From an uncultured Prevotella sp. (GTDB taxonomy: Bacteria; Bacteroidota; Bacteroidia; Bacteroidales; Bacteroidaceae), in the NCBI GenBank assembly GCA_900318395.1, contig ONKL01000005.1, positions 16,779 through 80,778 on the forward strand: 64,000 nt of DNA, written 5' to 3'. A program made the translations under genes and the position numbers. The notes under the pieces are model-generated. The model ran no database searches. It saw nothing but the letters and a program-made list of their open reading frames with translations, and was not told the DNA's origin. This document shows, piece by piece, positions 41,921 to 50,930 of this stretch; the stretch's first letter is position 1; each line of letters begins with the position of its first letter.

Positions 41921-42919
41921 TTATCTAAACGAATCTGTCAGCAGCTTGATTTCAATCTGCGGGGCGATGCGCTCGTAGAGGATATTGTAGACAGCATCGA
42001 GGATCGGCATATTCACATGACAGTGGCGATTGATCTCCTTCATACACTTCGTGCCGAAGTAGCCCTCCGCAATCATCTCCATCTCAATCTGTGCCGACTT
42101 GACACTGTAGCCCTTGCCAATCATCGTACCAAACGTGCGGTTGCGCGAGAAGTTAGAGTAGCCAGTCACCAACAAGTCACCCAGATACACACTGTCATAG
42201 ATGCTGCGGTCATCAAGAGGATAGACTGCCGTGAGGAAACGGTTCATCTCTTGCACGGCATTGGCCATGAGCACAGCCTGGAAGTTGTCACCGTACTTCA
42301 GTCCACTACAGATACCAGCTGCGATGGCATAGACATTCTTCAGGACAGAGGAATACTCGATGCCCACCACGTCACTCGAGGTCTTGGTCTTGATAAACTC
42401 ACTGGAGAGCACGTCGCAGAAGGCCTGGGCCTTGTCGTGGTCAGAACAGCCCACAGTGAGGTAGGACAGACGCTCAAGAGCCACTTCCTCAGCATGCGAG
42501 GGACCACCGATGCAGGCCAGATTCTCGTAGGGCACATCGTATACCTGATGGAAATATTCCGAACAGACGAGGTTCTCGTCGGGCACGATACCCTTGATAG
42601 CTGTCAGGATAAACTTATCACGGATGCGCGTCTTGAGTTTCTTCAGATGACTCTTCAGATAGGGTGAAGGTGTGACAAAGACAAGCGTGTCATACTGCTG
42701 ACAGATGCGATTGATGTCATTGTCGAAGTGTATCTCGTCTATATTGAAGTGTACACTGGTCAGATAGGCGGGGTTATGCCCCATGCGACGGAAGTCTTCG
42801 ATACGGTCATCGCGGCGCATATACCACCCGATGTGGTGGGTGTGACTCACCACAATCTTGGCTATCGCCGTTGCCCACGACCCGCCACCAATAATCGCTA
42901 TCTTACCACAGTCGTACAT
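41921..42919 (-). CDS. gpsA: NAD(P)-dependent glycerol-3-phosphate dehydrogenase
   Basis: A 332-residue GpsA that reduces dihydroxyacetone phosphate to sn-glycerol-3-phosphate for phospholipid synthesis. The N-terminal Rossmann motif is IAIIGGGSWATAIAKIV, followed by FVTPSPYLKSHL, CIGGPSHAEEVALERLSY, SVLKNVYAIAAGICSGLKYGDN (catalytic Lys) and GDLLVTGYSNFSRNRTFG. The start MYDCGK at 42919 is chosen because the upstream in-frame extension (MFLLSKNEKE) is encoded by the repeat element. The order lysS-gpsA-pgi is common in Bacteroidota. Confidence 0.96.
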   Translation of the reverse strand: MYDCGKIAIIGGGSWATAIAKIVVSHTHHIGWYMRRDDRIEDFRRMGHNPAYLTSVHFNIDEIHFDNDINRICQQYDTLVFVTPSPYLKSHLKKLKTRIRDKFILTAIKGIVPDENLVCSEYFHQVYDVPYENLACIGGPSHAEEVALERLSYLTVGCSDHDKAQAFCDVLSSEFIKTKTSSDVVGIEYSSVLKNVYAIAAGICSGLKYGDNFQAVLMANAVQEMNRFLTAVYPLDDRSIYDSVYLGDLLVTGYSNFSRNRTFGTMIGKGYSVKSAQIEMEMIAEGYFGTKCMKEINRHCHVNMPILDAVYNILYERIAPQIEIKLLTDSFR

Positions 42920-42932
42920 TTCTTTTTCATTT

Positions 42933-43012
42933 TTTGATAATAAGAACAAAAGAACAAAAAGATCTTGGCGCAGCCTTATTATGTTCTTATGTTCTTATTA
43001 TCTAAAAAAACT
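42933..43012. repeat. Hairpin-forming repeat between lysS and gpsA
   Basis: GATAATAAGAACAAAAGAAC (from 42934) and its near complement ending GTTCTTATTATCTAAA (to about 43008) flank a short segment with GGCGCAGCC. This is the two-armed form of the element seen after the men genes. It reaches into the last lysS codons. Confidence 0.85.
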
Positions 43013-44771
43013 ATTTGTTACTTTTGTCTATCCAGGCAGCGACGGCGTCGACTGAGGGCTTCTGGAGGTCGAGCTTGTATTTTTTGACAATGTCGCCGAT
43101 CTTCTGCTGCAGACCCTGCGGCTTCTCGTCCTTGATGTTTGCGACGAGGTTGAATCCAGTCTTGCGAAGCACGGGAACCCACTCCTCGGCTACGCCAATC
43201 TCGGCCCACTCAGCTACTGACGACTGTGGAATCTTCTTCTCAGGCTTCATCTGGGGGAAGAACAGTACTTCCTGGATGAAGGTCTTGCCCGTCATGAGCA
43301 TTACCAGACGATCGATACCGATGCCGATACCACTGGTGGGAGGCATACCGTACTGCAAAGCACGGAGGAAGTCCTGATCAATAATCATCGCCTCGTCATC
43401 ACCTTTGTCGGCAAGTTTCATCTGCTCTACGAAACGCTCCTCCTGGTCAATGGGGTCATTGAGCTCGGAATAGGCATTAGCCAACTCCTTGCCATTCACC
43501 ATCAGTTCGAAGCGCTCGGTCAGTCCGGGCTTACTGCGGTGCATCTTGGTAAGAGGCGACATCTCCACGGGATAGTCGGTGATGAAGGTCGGCTGGATGA
43601 ACGTGCCCTCACAGAACTCACCGAAGAGCTCGTCAATCAGCTTACCCTTACCCATGGTCTCATCGACATCCATACCCTTTGAGAGACAGAAGGCACGAAT
43701 CTCCTCCTCGGTCTTGCCGTTGCAGTCGAAACCGGTCTTCTCCTGAATAGCCTCGAGGATAGGCAGACGGCGGTAAGGGGCCTTGAAGCTCACGATGTTA
43801 CCGTCGATCTCGCGCTCGGGCTTGCCGTTCACAGCGATACAGATGGTCTCCAAGAGCTTCTCGGTGAACGCCATCATCCAGTTGTAGTCCTTATACTGCA
43901 CATAGAGCTCCATACAGGTGAACTCAGGGTTGTGGTTGCGGTCCATACCCTCGTTGCGGAAGTTCTTGCCAATCTCGTAGACACCCTCGAAACCGCCCAC
44001 GATGAGGCGCTTCAGATACAGTTCGGTGGCGATACGCATATACATATCCTGATCGAGGGCATTGAAATGGGTGATAAACGGACGGGCAGAGGCGCCTCCG
44101 GCAATCATCTGCAGGGTAGGGGTCTCAACCTCGGTGTAGCCTGCCTCGTCGAGCACCTTTCTTAAGGTGCGGATCACAGTAGCACGTTGCAGGAAGGTGT
44201 CCTTCACACCCTCATTCACCACCAGGTCGACATAGCGCTGGCGGTAGCGCAACTCGGGATCATCAAACTTATCGTAGGCCACACCGTCCTTGTATTTCAC
44301 AATGGGCAGGGGCTTCAGACTCTTCGAGAGCAACTTCAACTCGGATGCGTGTACTGAAATCTCACCTGTCTGGGTACGGAACACCTTACCCTTTACACCG
44401 ATGAAATCACCGATATCGAGCAGTCGTTTAAATACATTATTATATAGGTCCTTGTTTTCGCCCGGACAAATATCATCGCGGGTGATATATACCTGGATAC
44501 GGCCTTTGGAGTCCTGAAGCTCGGCAAAAGAGGCCTTGCCCATCACGCGACGGCTCATCATGCGCCCCGCAATGACAACCTCGTGCTTCTCCTCTCCCTC
44601 CACATTTCCTTCCACCTTCCACCTTCCACCTTCCACATTTTCTTTAATCTCAGTGCTGAAAGCGTTTGTGGGGAACTCGGCTGCGGGGTAGGGATCGATA
44701 CCCATATTCCGCAATTCCTGCAGACTCTGACGCCTGCCGATTTCTTGTTCACTTAATTCTAAAATGTTCAT
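43011..44771 (-). CDS. lysS: Lysyl-tRNA synthetase, class II, with repeat-derived insert
   Basis: A 586-residue class II LysRS. The N-terminal OB fold contains VVIAGRMMSRRVMGKASF, followed by motif 2 FRNEGMDRNHNPEFTCMELY and motif 3 GIGIGIDRLVMLM. ATG 44771 is used because the upstream open frame crosses the promoter. Residues about 45-58 (VEGGRWKVEGNVEGEEK) are encoded by the 7-bp array at 44608-44635 and flanking sequence, and lie just before the OB fold where other LysRS have a short linker. The insert is in frame and the rest is intact, so the enzyme is expected to be active. The stop borders the hairpin repeat. Confidence 0.95.
   Translation of the reverse strand: MNILELSEQEIGRRQSLQELRNMGIDPYPAAEFPTNAFSTEIKENVEGGRWKVEGNVEGEEKHEVVIAGRMMSRRVMGKASFAELQDSKGRIQVYITRDDICPGENKDLYNNVFKRLLDIGDFIGVKGKVFRTQTGEISVHASELKLLSKSLKPLPIVKYKDGVAYDKFDDPELRYRQRYVDLVVNEGVKDTFLQRATVIRTLRKVLDEAGYTEVETPTLQMIAGGASARPFITHFNALDQDMYMRIATELYLKRLIVGGFEGVYEIGKNFRNEGMDRNHNPEFTCMELYVQYKDYNWMMAFTEKLLETICIAVNGKPEREIDGNIVSFKAPYRRLPILEAIQEKTGFDCNGKTEEEIRAFCLSKGMDVDETMGKGKLIDELFGEFCEGTFIQPTFITDYPVEMSPLTKMHRSKPGLTERFELMVNGKELANAYSELNDPIDQEERFVEQMKLADKGDDEAMIIDQDFLRALQYGMPPTSGIGIGIDRLVMLMTGKTFIQEVLFFPQMKPEKKIPQSSVAEWAEIGVAEEWVPVLRKTGFNLVANIKDEKPQGLQQKIGDIVKKYKLDLQKPSVDAVAAWIDKSNK
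44608..44635. repeat. Heptanucleotide array inside lysS (4 x CCTTCCA)
   Basis: Four perfect CCTTCCA units in the plus orientation, read by lysS from the other strand as residues of the WKVEGGR cycle. Related sequence flanks it on the left (CCCTCCACATTT). Confidence 0.9.
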
Positions 44772-44803
44772 CTTAATATTCGAATATGATGCATAAGTGG
44801 GTG

Positions 44804-44834
44804 CAAAGTTACGGAATTTTCCCGAAAAATGCAA
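44804..44834 (-). promoter_or_regulatory. lysS promoter
   Basis: On the minus strand TTG (complement of 44832-44834), 20 nt, TAACTTTG (complement of 44804-44811), 33 nt upstream of the lysS ATG. Confidence 0.65.
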
Positions 44835-44870
44835 GGATAGGGTAAATATTTGCAAAAAAAAGACGAAAGA

Positions 44871-44902
44871 TTTGTTGGAAATAGAAAAAATGTTTATATT
44901 TG
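44871..44902 (+). promoter_or_regulatory. Promoter of ROK gene and probably the men operon
   Basis: TTTG at 44871-44874, 20 nt, TATATTTG at 44895-44902, 36 nt upstream of the ROK ATG. No other consensus promoter was found before menI, so it may drive the whole rightward block. Confidence 0.65.
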
Positions 44903-44937
44903 CGACAACTTTACCAACAATTGGATATAGATATAAC

Positions 44938-45918
44938 ATGGAAGAAGTACAGATTAAGTCTCGAGTGGTCGGTCTCGACATCAGTAACGAGAGTACCACC
45001 TATGCCATTGTTGATGTGCGAGGTAACATTATTGCCGAGAGTTCGTTCCCGACAGAGGATTACCCCGAGATCAATGCTTTTGTGACCCATTTGAGTGAGA
45101 AAATCGTAGAACTCGTGGAGGGAAATGGTGGTTATGAGTCCATCCGCTCCATCGGTGTGAGTGCACCCAGTGCCAGCTCAGTTTCTGGCTGTATCGAGAA
45201 TGCGGCCAACCTCCCTTGGAAGGGTGTCATCCCTCTGGCAGTGATGCTGCGCGAGCAGATCGGACTGGCGGTGGGATTGTCCAACGATGCCCATATCTCT
45301 GCCTTAGGTGAGCAAGCCTTCGGCATGGCTCATGGCATGAAGAATTTCATCATTCTCAGTCTAGGCGTGGGTATTGGCAGCTGCTTCTTCGCCGAGGGCA
45401 TTGAGCATCGGGGTAACCTAGGCTATGCAGGCGAATTCGGACATACCACGATCGTACCCGATGGGCGACTGTGTGGTTGCGGCCATCGTGGCTGTCTCGA
45501 GGCTTATGTCGGTGCGAAGGGTATCGTTATAACGGCTAAGGAGGTGATGCAGGAGTCTGACAAGCCATCACTGATGCGCGACTTGGAGAAACTCTCTCCG
45601 CGTACCATCGCAGAGTGTTGCGACAAGGGTGACGAACTGGCCATCGAGGTGTTCCGTCGTACAGGTCACATGATGGGTATGGCCATGGCCAACTATGCCT
45701 CGATAGTCGATCCTGAGGCCTTCATCCTCACTGGTGGTATCTCGAGAGCTGGTAAGTGGCTGCTTGATCCTGCATACGAAGCTTTTGAGGATCATGTGTT
45801 CGGCAATCTTCGTGGTAAGGTGAAGATCCTGGTCTCGAAGCTCGACAATCGTGAGCGTGATGTCCTCGGCGCCAGCGCCCTAGCCTGGTCCGTCCCCGAG
45901 TACTCCCTCTTCAAATAG
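44938..45918 (+). CDS. ROK-family sugar kinase or regulator
   Basis: A 326-residue ROK protein without an HTH domain, so more likely a kinase than a repressor. It has VVGLDISNESTTYAIVD (phosphate 1), ENAANLPWKGVIPL, LSNDAHISALGEQAFG, LSLGVGIGSCFF, and the zinc motif CGCGHRGCLEAYVG. The catalytic Asp lies in NDAH. Glucokinase or N-acetylhexosamine kinase are the usual activities. The ATG at 44938 is chosen because it follows the promoter; sequence further upstream is noncoding. The gene ends where the first hairpin repeat of the men region begins. Confidence 0.9.
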   Translation: MEEVQIKSRVVGLDISNESTTYAIVDVRGNIIAESSFPTEDYPEINAFVTHLSEKIVELVEGNGGYESIRSIGVSAPSASSVSGCIENAANLPWKGVIPLAVMLREQIGLAVGLSNDAHISALGEQAFGMAHGMKNFIILSLGVGIGSCFFAEGIEHRGNLGYAGEFGHTTIVPDGRLCGCGHRGCLEAYVGAKGIVITAKEVMQESDKPSLMRDLEKLSPRTIAECCDKGDELAIEVFRRTGHMMGMAMANYASIVDPEAFILTGGISRAGKWLLDPAYEAFEDHVFGNLRGKVKILVSKLDNRERDVLGASALAWSVPEYSLFK

Positions 45919-46042
45919 TTTTTAGATAATAAGAACAAAAGGACATAATTTTTTTAGATAATAAGAACAAAAGAAACATAATTATTGTTCTCCTTCACAG
46001 TGCGCAGCTTTTATGTTTCTTATGTTCTTTTTATCAAAAAAT
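45919..46042. repeat. Hairpin element between ROK gene and menI
   Basis: Two forward half-sites (TTTTTAGATAATAAGAAC at about 45919 and 45953) face a reverse half-site (TTATGTTCTTTTTATCAAAA ending near 46042), with AGTGCGCAGC between them. Forward and reverse halves can pair over roughly 25 nt. Confidence 0.85.
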
Positions 46043-46052
46043 ATAGAACAAA

Positions 46053-46469
46053 GTGGACGTAGAAGTAATAAATAATATTATCAAGGAAAAGCCGAATTTA
46101 AGTACTGCCCTCGGGATGGAGTTCCTCTCCACACCCGAGGACGATACTTGTATGGCACGTATGAAAGTAGATGAACGTAATCGCCAACCCTTCGGCTATC
46201 TGAGTGGGGGAGCCACGTTGGCACTGGCAGAGAATGTGGCAGGCGTAGGCTCAAGTGCACTCTGTCCGGGGCGAGCCTGCGTGGGTATCGAGGTCAGCGG
46301 CAGTCATGTGAAGGCTGTATCTGAAGGCGACACCGTCACTGCCTATGCCCGCCTGTTGCACAAAGGGTCTGCCCTTCATGTGTGGAATGTGGACATCAAG
46401 GACACCTCGGGCGATCTCATCTCTAATGTGCGTGTCACGAACTATATCATCAATCTACAACGGAAGTGA
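46053..46469 (+). CDS. menI: Hotdog thioesterase, probable DHNA-CoA hydrolase MenI
   Basis: A 138-residue PaaI-type hotdog thioesterase. Family features are RQPFGYLSGGATLALAENVAG, with the catalytic acidic residue in ALAE, and GIEVSGSHVKAVSEGDTV. Because menF, menD, menB, menC and menE follow, the likely substrate is 1,4-dihydroxy-2-naphthoyl-CoA. The start is GTG at 46053, since no ATG lies nearby and the repeat element ends just upstream. The stop overlaps the menF start region by 1-4 nt. Confidence 0.85.
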   Translation: MDVEVINNIIKEKPNLSTALGMEFLSTPEDDTCMARMKVDERNRQPFGYLSGGATLALAENVAGVGSSALCPGRACVGIEVSGSHVKAVSEGDTVTAYARLLHKGSALHVWNVDIKDTSGDLISNVRVTNYIINLQRK

Positions 46470-47635
46470 TGGGGGGATTTGCTGTCTACCGTTTACCTTA
46501 TGCGAAGCAGGCTACCCTTGTTCGTCAGACTGAGGGAGAACCTTTGGAACTGTCCAGCTGTCAGGCTCTGAACGGTCAACAAGGCTTTGTCATCGCACCC
46601 TTCGAGATCACCCCCGCCCAGCCGATCATACTGATTCGCCCAGATGAAACGGAGAGCCTCGACTTGTCGAGGAGCGAGGAATGTTTTTCGAGGAATGTGG
46701 AATGTGGAATGTGGAATGAGAATAGTTCTGCAACTGATTCTGCGCATGATAGTAATCTCATTCCACATTCAACATTCCACATTCCACAAAACCCTCCACA
46801 AAACCCTCCACATTCCACATTCCACATTCCACAATACTACTCCATCGACTTCGCCAACTACCATGCCCAGCTGGAGAACGATGCCTTCCGGAAGATTGTC
46901 CTCGCTCGTTGTGCGGATGAGAAGATGCCTGAGGGGGTGGAACCTATGGAACTCTTTTATCGCGCTTGCGCACTCTATCCCCGACTCTTTATCGCACTCG
47001 TGGATACACCGAAGAGTGGATGCTGGCTTACGGCTACACCGGAGATTCTCTTGGAAGGACAGGGCTCTGACTGGCGAACGATTGCCCTGGCTGGTACAAT
47101 GAAACTGGAGGGTGACCAACTCAATGGCGAGGGCGAATCCTTGACATGGAGTACCAAGAACATTCAGGAACAGCGCATCGTGGCTACTTATATCACGGAG
47201 TGTCTGGAACAGTTTACGAGCGATTTCCGTGAAGAGGGACCTCGCACAGTGAGAGCGGCCAACCTCGTTCACCTTAGGAGCGACTTCACCTTCCGCCTGT
47301 CTGATCATGCCCATATCGGCAATCTTCTCCAGGCTCTGCATCCCACGCCGGCTGTCTGTGGTCTCCCTAAGCGTGAAGCCTTCCAGTTTATTGTCAGGAA
47401 CGAGCATACCCCCCGCCGTTATTACAGCGGCTTCATGGGTCCTTTGGGCACAGACGAGACGCATCTCTATGTCTCCCTTCGTTGCATGAACATCGAGCAT
47501 GACACCTGCCATCTCTACGCCGGCGGTGGCCTCCTCAAAGACAGCATCCTGGAACAAGAATGGCAAGAAACCGAAGCCAAACTCGAAACCATCCGAAAGG
47601 TGATTTATTTAGATAATAAGGACATAAGGACATAA
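46469..47635 (+). CDS. menF: Isochorismate synthase MenF with repeat-derived insert
   Basis: A 388-residue chorismate-utilising enzyme that makes isochorismate, the first committed step of menaquinone synthesis. The conserved catalytic half contains KIVLARC, WLTATPEILLE, LAGTMKLEG, VHLRSDFTF, LHPTPAVCGLPKREA, RRYYSGFMGP and YAGGGLLKDS. Residues about 70-122 are encoded by two opposed heptanucleotide arrays (WNVECG-like, then HSTFHIP-like) and replace the usual linker of the N-terminal domain. The final residues LDNKDIRT come from the hairpin element. Both additions keep the frame. The start is ATG 46469; GTG 46466 is possible. Confidence 0.93.
   Translation: MGGFAVYRLPYAKQATLVRQTEGEPLELSSCQALNGQQGFVIAPFEITPAQPIILIRPDETESLDLSRSEECFSRNVECGMWNENSSATDSAHDSNLIPHSTFHIPQNPPQNPPHSTFHIPQYYSIDFANYHAQLENDAFRKIVLARCADEKMPEGVEPMELFYRACALYPRLFIALVDTPKSGCWLTATPEILLEGQGSDWRTIALAGTMKLEGDQLNGEGESLTWSTKNIQEQRIVATYITECLEQFTSDFREEGPRTVRAANLVHLRSDFTFRLSDHAHIGNLLQALHPTPAVCGLPKREAFQFIVRNEHTPRRYYSGFMGPLGTDETHLYVSLRCMNIEHDTCHLYAGGGLLKDSILEQEWQETEAKLETIRKVIYLDNKDIRT
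46683..46833. repeat. Two opposed heptanucleotide arrays inside menF
   Basis: About four TGGAATG units at 46690-46719 face CATTCCA-type units at 46769-46833, so the mRNA can fold into a stem of roughly 25-28 bp around a 50-nt loop. The second array is interrupted by ACAAAACCCTCC twice. Confidence 0.92.
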
Positions 47636-47780
47636 TCATTTTAGATAATAAGCGCTCGGCTTTGCCGCTTGGCTCGTCCAAGAACATAAGAAACATAAAA
47701 GCTACGCATCATAAAGGTGACAATAATTATGTTCTTATGTTCTTTTTATCAAAAAAATAAATGAATGTCTTTTTATCAAA
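47607..47780. repeat. Hairpin element between menF and menD
   Basis: Forward half-sites (TTTAGATAATAAGGACATAA, then TTTTAGATAATAAGCGCTCG) and a reverse half-site (TTATGTTCTTATGTTCTTTT then TATC) flank a GCTCGGCTTTGCCGC mini-hairpin and GCTACGCA. The element starts inside menF, encoding its last eight residues. Confidence 0.87.
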
Positions 47781-47789
47781 TAGATTAAT

Positions 47790-49352
47790 ATGTATAGTAA
47801 CAAAGAAAACGTCAATATCTTAACGGCCCTGTTGGTGCGACATGGGGTGCAGTGCGCAGTGGTGTGTCCGGGCAGTAGGAACTCCGCGATCGTACACAAC
47901 CTCCATGAATGCCCGGATATCCAGTGCTTCCCAGTCACCGACGAGCGCTCGGCAGGCTTCTATGCCTTGGGCATGGCACAAGCCCTGCGGAAACCTGTGG
48001 TGGTGTGCGTCACCAGTGGCACCGCCCTTCTGAACCTCGCTCCGGCGGTGGCTGAGGCTTACTATCAGCATATCCCTCTCGTGGCAGTTTCTGCTGACCG
48101 TCCACCACAGTGGATCGACCAGCTCGATGGACAGACCCTCCCACAGCCTGATGCCTTAGGACGTTTCGTGCGTAAGGCCGTCTCTTTGCCAGAACCCACC
48201 GATGCTGATACGCGCTGGTACTGTAACCGGCTAGTCAACGAGGCTCTGATTGCTGCCCGACAGGGTGGGGGAGGTCCTGTACATATCAACGTGCCCATCA
48301 CCGAACCACTCTTTGAGTATACTGTTGCCGAACTGCCTCAGGAACGTCTGATCGAGTCTGTGGCTGCCGATATGTCTCCTGCTACGTTGAGTCATGTCAC
48401 TCGGATGTTCCTCCAGGCCAAGCGCCCCATGCTCATCACTGGTCAGCCCATGAACCCTTTGCTCGATGAGGCGGTCAGCCTGGTGGGCGAGGATGAGACG
48501 TATATCCCTGATTTCGTACTCTATATCGGTGGGTCGATTGTCAGCAAACGCCTGAAGCGCTTCCTCCGCAAGGCTAAGGAGACGTGGGTGGTGAATGCGA
48601 CGGGCGAGGTGACTGATACCTTTATGAATCTCACTCATGTCTTTCAGGGCGATGGTGAGGCTGTGGCCGATCATATCCGTTTCATGTTGGTGATGGAGCC
48701 CCATCCCTTCGTACAACAGTGGGATGCTCTGCTGGCCTCCATCCGTCAACAGGCTGAAGCGTATGAACCTGCCTATTCTGAGATGGCGGCAGTGAAGTAT
48801 TTCGAACATCATGTGGGCGATGCTGAGGTGCATTATGCCAACAGCTCGGCCATCCGACTGGCCAACATCTTCGCGCAGCATCCTGTGTGGTGCAACCGGG
48901 GGGTGAACGGCATCGAAGGGTCTCTCTCCACAGCAGCAGGCTTCTCCTGTGTCACCAGCAAACCGGTGTTCTGTGTCATTGGCGACCTGAGTTTCTTCTA
49001 CGATCAGAATGCTTTGTGGAATCAGAATCTGAAGGGCAACCTGCGCATTTTGCTCCTGAACAATGGCAAGGGCGGTATCTTCGAGATGCTCCCCGGACTC
49101 GAACAGAGTCCTGCCCGCGATGCTTTCGTGGCTGCTGAGCACCACACCTCGGCTGAGGGTATCTGTCAGGAGAACGACATCGTCTATCTCTCTGCCTCCG
49201 ACATGCCTCAGATGCGTGCCGGCATCGACACCTTATTAAATATAGAGAGCTCCCGCCCCGTCCTCCTGGAAATCTTCACCTCCCCCTCCCCCGACGCCAC
49301 CGCCCTCCAGTCGTTCTTTATGTTCTTAGATAAAAAGGACATAAGGACATGA
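47790..49352 (+). CDS. menD: SEPHCHC synthase MenD
   Basis: A 520-residue thiamine-diphosphate enzyme that joins isochorismate and 2-oxoglutarate. It has VCPGSRNSAI, VTDERSAGFYALGMAQAL, VVCVTSGTALLNLAPAVAEAY, SADRPPQWIDQLDGQT, and the diphosphate-binding GDLSFFYDQNALWN with LLNNGKGGIFEMLPG. The length is slightly short of the E. coli enzyme but complete. The final residues FLDKKDIRT are encoded by the hairpin element, not by native sequence. Confidence 0.96.
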   Translation: MYSNKENVNILTALLVRHGVQCAVVCPGSRNSAIVHNLHECPDIQCFPVTDERSAGFYALGMAQALRKPVVVCVTSGTALLNLAPAVAEAYYQHIPLVAVSADRPPQWIDQLDGQTLPQPDALGRFVRKAVSLPEPTDADTRWYCNRLVNEALIAARQGGGGPVHINVPITEPLFEYTVAELPQERLIESVAADMSPATLSHVTRMFLQAKRPMLITGQPMNPLLDEAVSLVGEDETYIPDFVLYIGGSIVSKRLKRFLRKAKETWVVNATGEVTDTFMNLTHVFQGDGEAVADHIRFMLVMEPHPFVQQWDALLASIRQQAEAYEPAYSEMAAVKYFEHHVGDAEVHYANSSAIRLANIFAQHPVWCNRGVNGIEGSLSTAAGFSCVTSKPVFCVIGDLSFFYDQNALWNQNLKGNLRILLLNNGKGGIFEMLPGLEQSPARDAFVAAEHHTSAEGICQENDIVYLSASDMPQMRAGIDTLLNIESSRPVLLEIFTSPSPDATALQSFFMFLDKKDIRT

Positions 49353-49500
49353 TTATTTAGATAAAAAGAACATAAGAAACATAAGGCTGCGCACTGATCG
49401 AGGGAGATTAAAAATTTATGTCCTTTTGTTCTTTTTATCTAAAAATAAAATAGGGAGCGCATATATTTTTGTTCTTATGTTCTTATTATCAAAATAATAA
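49325..49500. repeat. Hairpin element between menD and menB
   Basis: Forward half-sites (TTAGATAAAAAGGACATAAG, then TTTAGATAAAAAGAACATAA) followed by GGCTGCGCACTGATCGAGGG and two reverse half-sites (TTTGTTCTTTTTATCTAAAA and TTATGTTCTTATTATCAAAA). The central GGCTGCGCACTGATCGAGGG block is repeated almost exactly after menC. Confidence 0.87.
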
Positions 49501-49505
49501 ATATT

Positions 49506-50360
49506 ATGTCAAGAAATTGGAATACAATTAGAGAATTCGAAGAAATCCTGTTTGAGTCTTATAACGGTATAGCGAAGATCACCATCAATCGCCCGCAGTA
49601 TCGCAATGCCTTCACCCCGAAGACAACCTGGGAACTCTCACAGGCCTTCTCCATGTGTCGCGAGATGCAGGACATCTCCGTAGTACTACTCACCGGTGCG
49701 ATGTCAGAGGTACCTGAGGGTAAGACCCTGGCCGATGTGAAACACGCCTTCTGCTCAGGCGGCGATATGCATGTCAAAGGGCGTGGCGGCTATGTCGACG
49801 AACAAGGCGTGCCCCGCCTCTCTGTACTCGATGTACAGATGCAGATCCGCCGACTACCTAAACCGGTCATTGCGATGGTCAACGGCTACGCCATCGGTGG
49901 TGGTCATGTGCTCCACCTCGTCTGCGATCTCACCATTGCCTCCGAGAACGCCATCTTCGGTCAGACAGGTCCTAAGGTGGGCTCGTTCGATGCAGGCTTC
50001 GGCTCTTCCTATCTCGCCCGTATCGTGGGTCAGAAGAAAGCCCGCGAGATCTGGTTCCTCTGCCGCCAGTATTCTGCCAAGGAGGCCGAGGAGATGGGGA
50101 TGGTGAACAAGGTGGTACCCATCGAGCGTCTGGAGGACGAGTGTGTGGAGTGGGCAGAGATCATGATGGAACGTTCGCCCCTGGCCCTCCGTATGATCAA
50201 GGCCGGTCTGAATGCCGAACTCGACGGTCAGGCTGGTATCCAGGAACTCGCCGGCGACTGCACCATGCTCTACTACTTCCTCGACGAAGCCCAAGAAGGC
50301 GGCAAAGCCTTCCTGGAAAAGCGCAAGCCCGACTTCAAAAAATACCCCAAACTCCCTTAG
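49506..50360 (+). CDS. menB: 1,4-dihydroxy-2-naphthoyl-CoA synthase MenB
   Basis: A 284-residue crotonase-fold enzyme that closes the naphthoquinone ring from o-succinylbenzoyl-CoA. It shows [78 protein letters not shown] and [14 protein letters not shown]. The stop TAG comes one base group before the TTTTTTAGATAAAAAG element, so unlike its neighbours MenB keeps a native C terminus (KKYPKLP). Confidence 0.97.
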   Translation: MSRNWNTIREFEEILFESYNGIAKITINRPQYRNAFTPKTTWELSQAFSMCREMQDISVVLLTGAMSEVPEGKTLADVKHAFCSGGDMHVKGRGGYVDEQGVPRLSVLDVQMQIRRLPKPVIAMVNGYAIGGGHVLHLVCDLTIASENAIFGQTGPKVGSFDAGFGSSYLARIVGQKKAREIWFLCRQYSAKEAEEMGMVNKVVPIERLEDECVEWAEIMMERSPLALRMIKAGLNAELDGQAGIQELAGDCTMLYYFLDEAQEGGKAFLEKRKPDFKKYPKLP

Positions 50361-50400
50361 TTTTTTAGATAAAAAGAACATAAGAAACATAAAAAAAGTT
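50360..50400. repeat. Single half-site after menB
   Basis: TTTTTTAGATAAAAAGAACA with TAAGAAACATAA forms one forward half-site only, ending next to the start of the GxxExxY gene; no reverse partner lies before that gene. Confidence 0.8.
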
Positions 50401-50409
50401 GCACATTAT

Positions 50410-50784
50410 ATGGAAATAGAGGAGTTGATAAGAACGATCGTTGATTGTGCTTATAATGTTAGAAAGGTCTTAGGACCAGGATTCTTGGAATCTGTATACA
50501 AAAATGCATTAGGAGTAGAACTGACAAAACAGAATATTCCGTATGATTTTGAATATCCTATGAATGTATTCTACAAAGATGAAGTAGTTGGTGAGTTCAG
50601 AGCTGATATTTTGGTGGATCATCGTGTTATTATTGAGCTGAAAGCTGTAAATACACTACTATCTGCCCATGAGGTTCAATTAGTCAATTATTTGCATGCA
50701 ACGCAAGTGGATCATGGACTACTCATTAATTTTGGAGCTCCTAAAATTGAAATCAAACGAAAATATCGTCATTACCTAAAATAA
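50410..50784 (+). CDS. GxxExxY family protein (PD-(D/E)xK nuclease-like)
   Basis: A 124-residue protein of the GxxExxY family, named after GPGFLESVY (residues about 23-31). It continues with EYPMNVFYKDEVVGEFRADILVDHRVIIELKAVNTL, where the D...ExK arrangement resembles a PD-(D/E)xK nuclease core. The cellular role of this family is not known. The gene is clearly more AT-rich than the men genes on both sides, and it interrupts an otherwise uniform pathway operon between menB and menC, flanked by hairpin elements. This indicates insertion. Confidence 0.9.
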   Translation: MEIEELIRTIVDCAYNVRKVLGPGFLESVYKNALGVELTKQNIPYDFEYPMNVFYKDEVVGEFRADILVDHRVIIELKAVNTLLSAHEVQLVNYLHATQVDHGLLINFGAPKIEIKRKYRHYLK

Positions 50785-50930
50785 ATATGTTCTTCTGTTC
50801 TTATTATCTAAAAATAAAATAATATGTTCTTTTGTTCTTATTATCTAAAAAATAAATATGTTCTTTTGTTCTTATTATCTAAAAAATAAATAAATATGTC
50901 TTTCTGTTCTTATTATCTAGAAAAAAAAGA
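50784..50930. repeat. Direct array of reverse half-sites before menC
   Basis: The unit TATGTTCTTTTGTTCTTATT followed by ATCTAAAAA is present about four times in the same orientation (near 50787, 50823, 50859 and 50896). The last copy contains the ATG used by menC. Confidence 0.88.

Noticed and set aside
50410-50784. GxxExxY gene as a menaquinone enzyme
   Set aside because: Its family motif is nuclease-like, its composition differs from the men genes, and all needed steps from menF to menI are already encoded.
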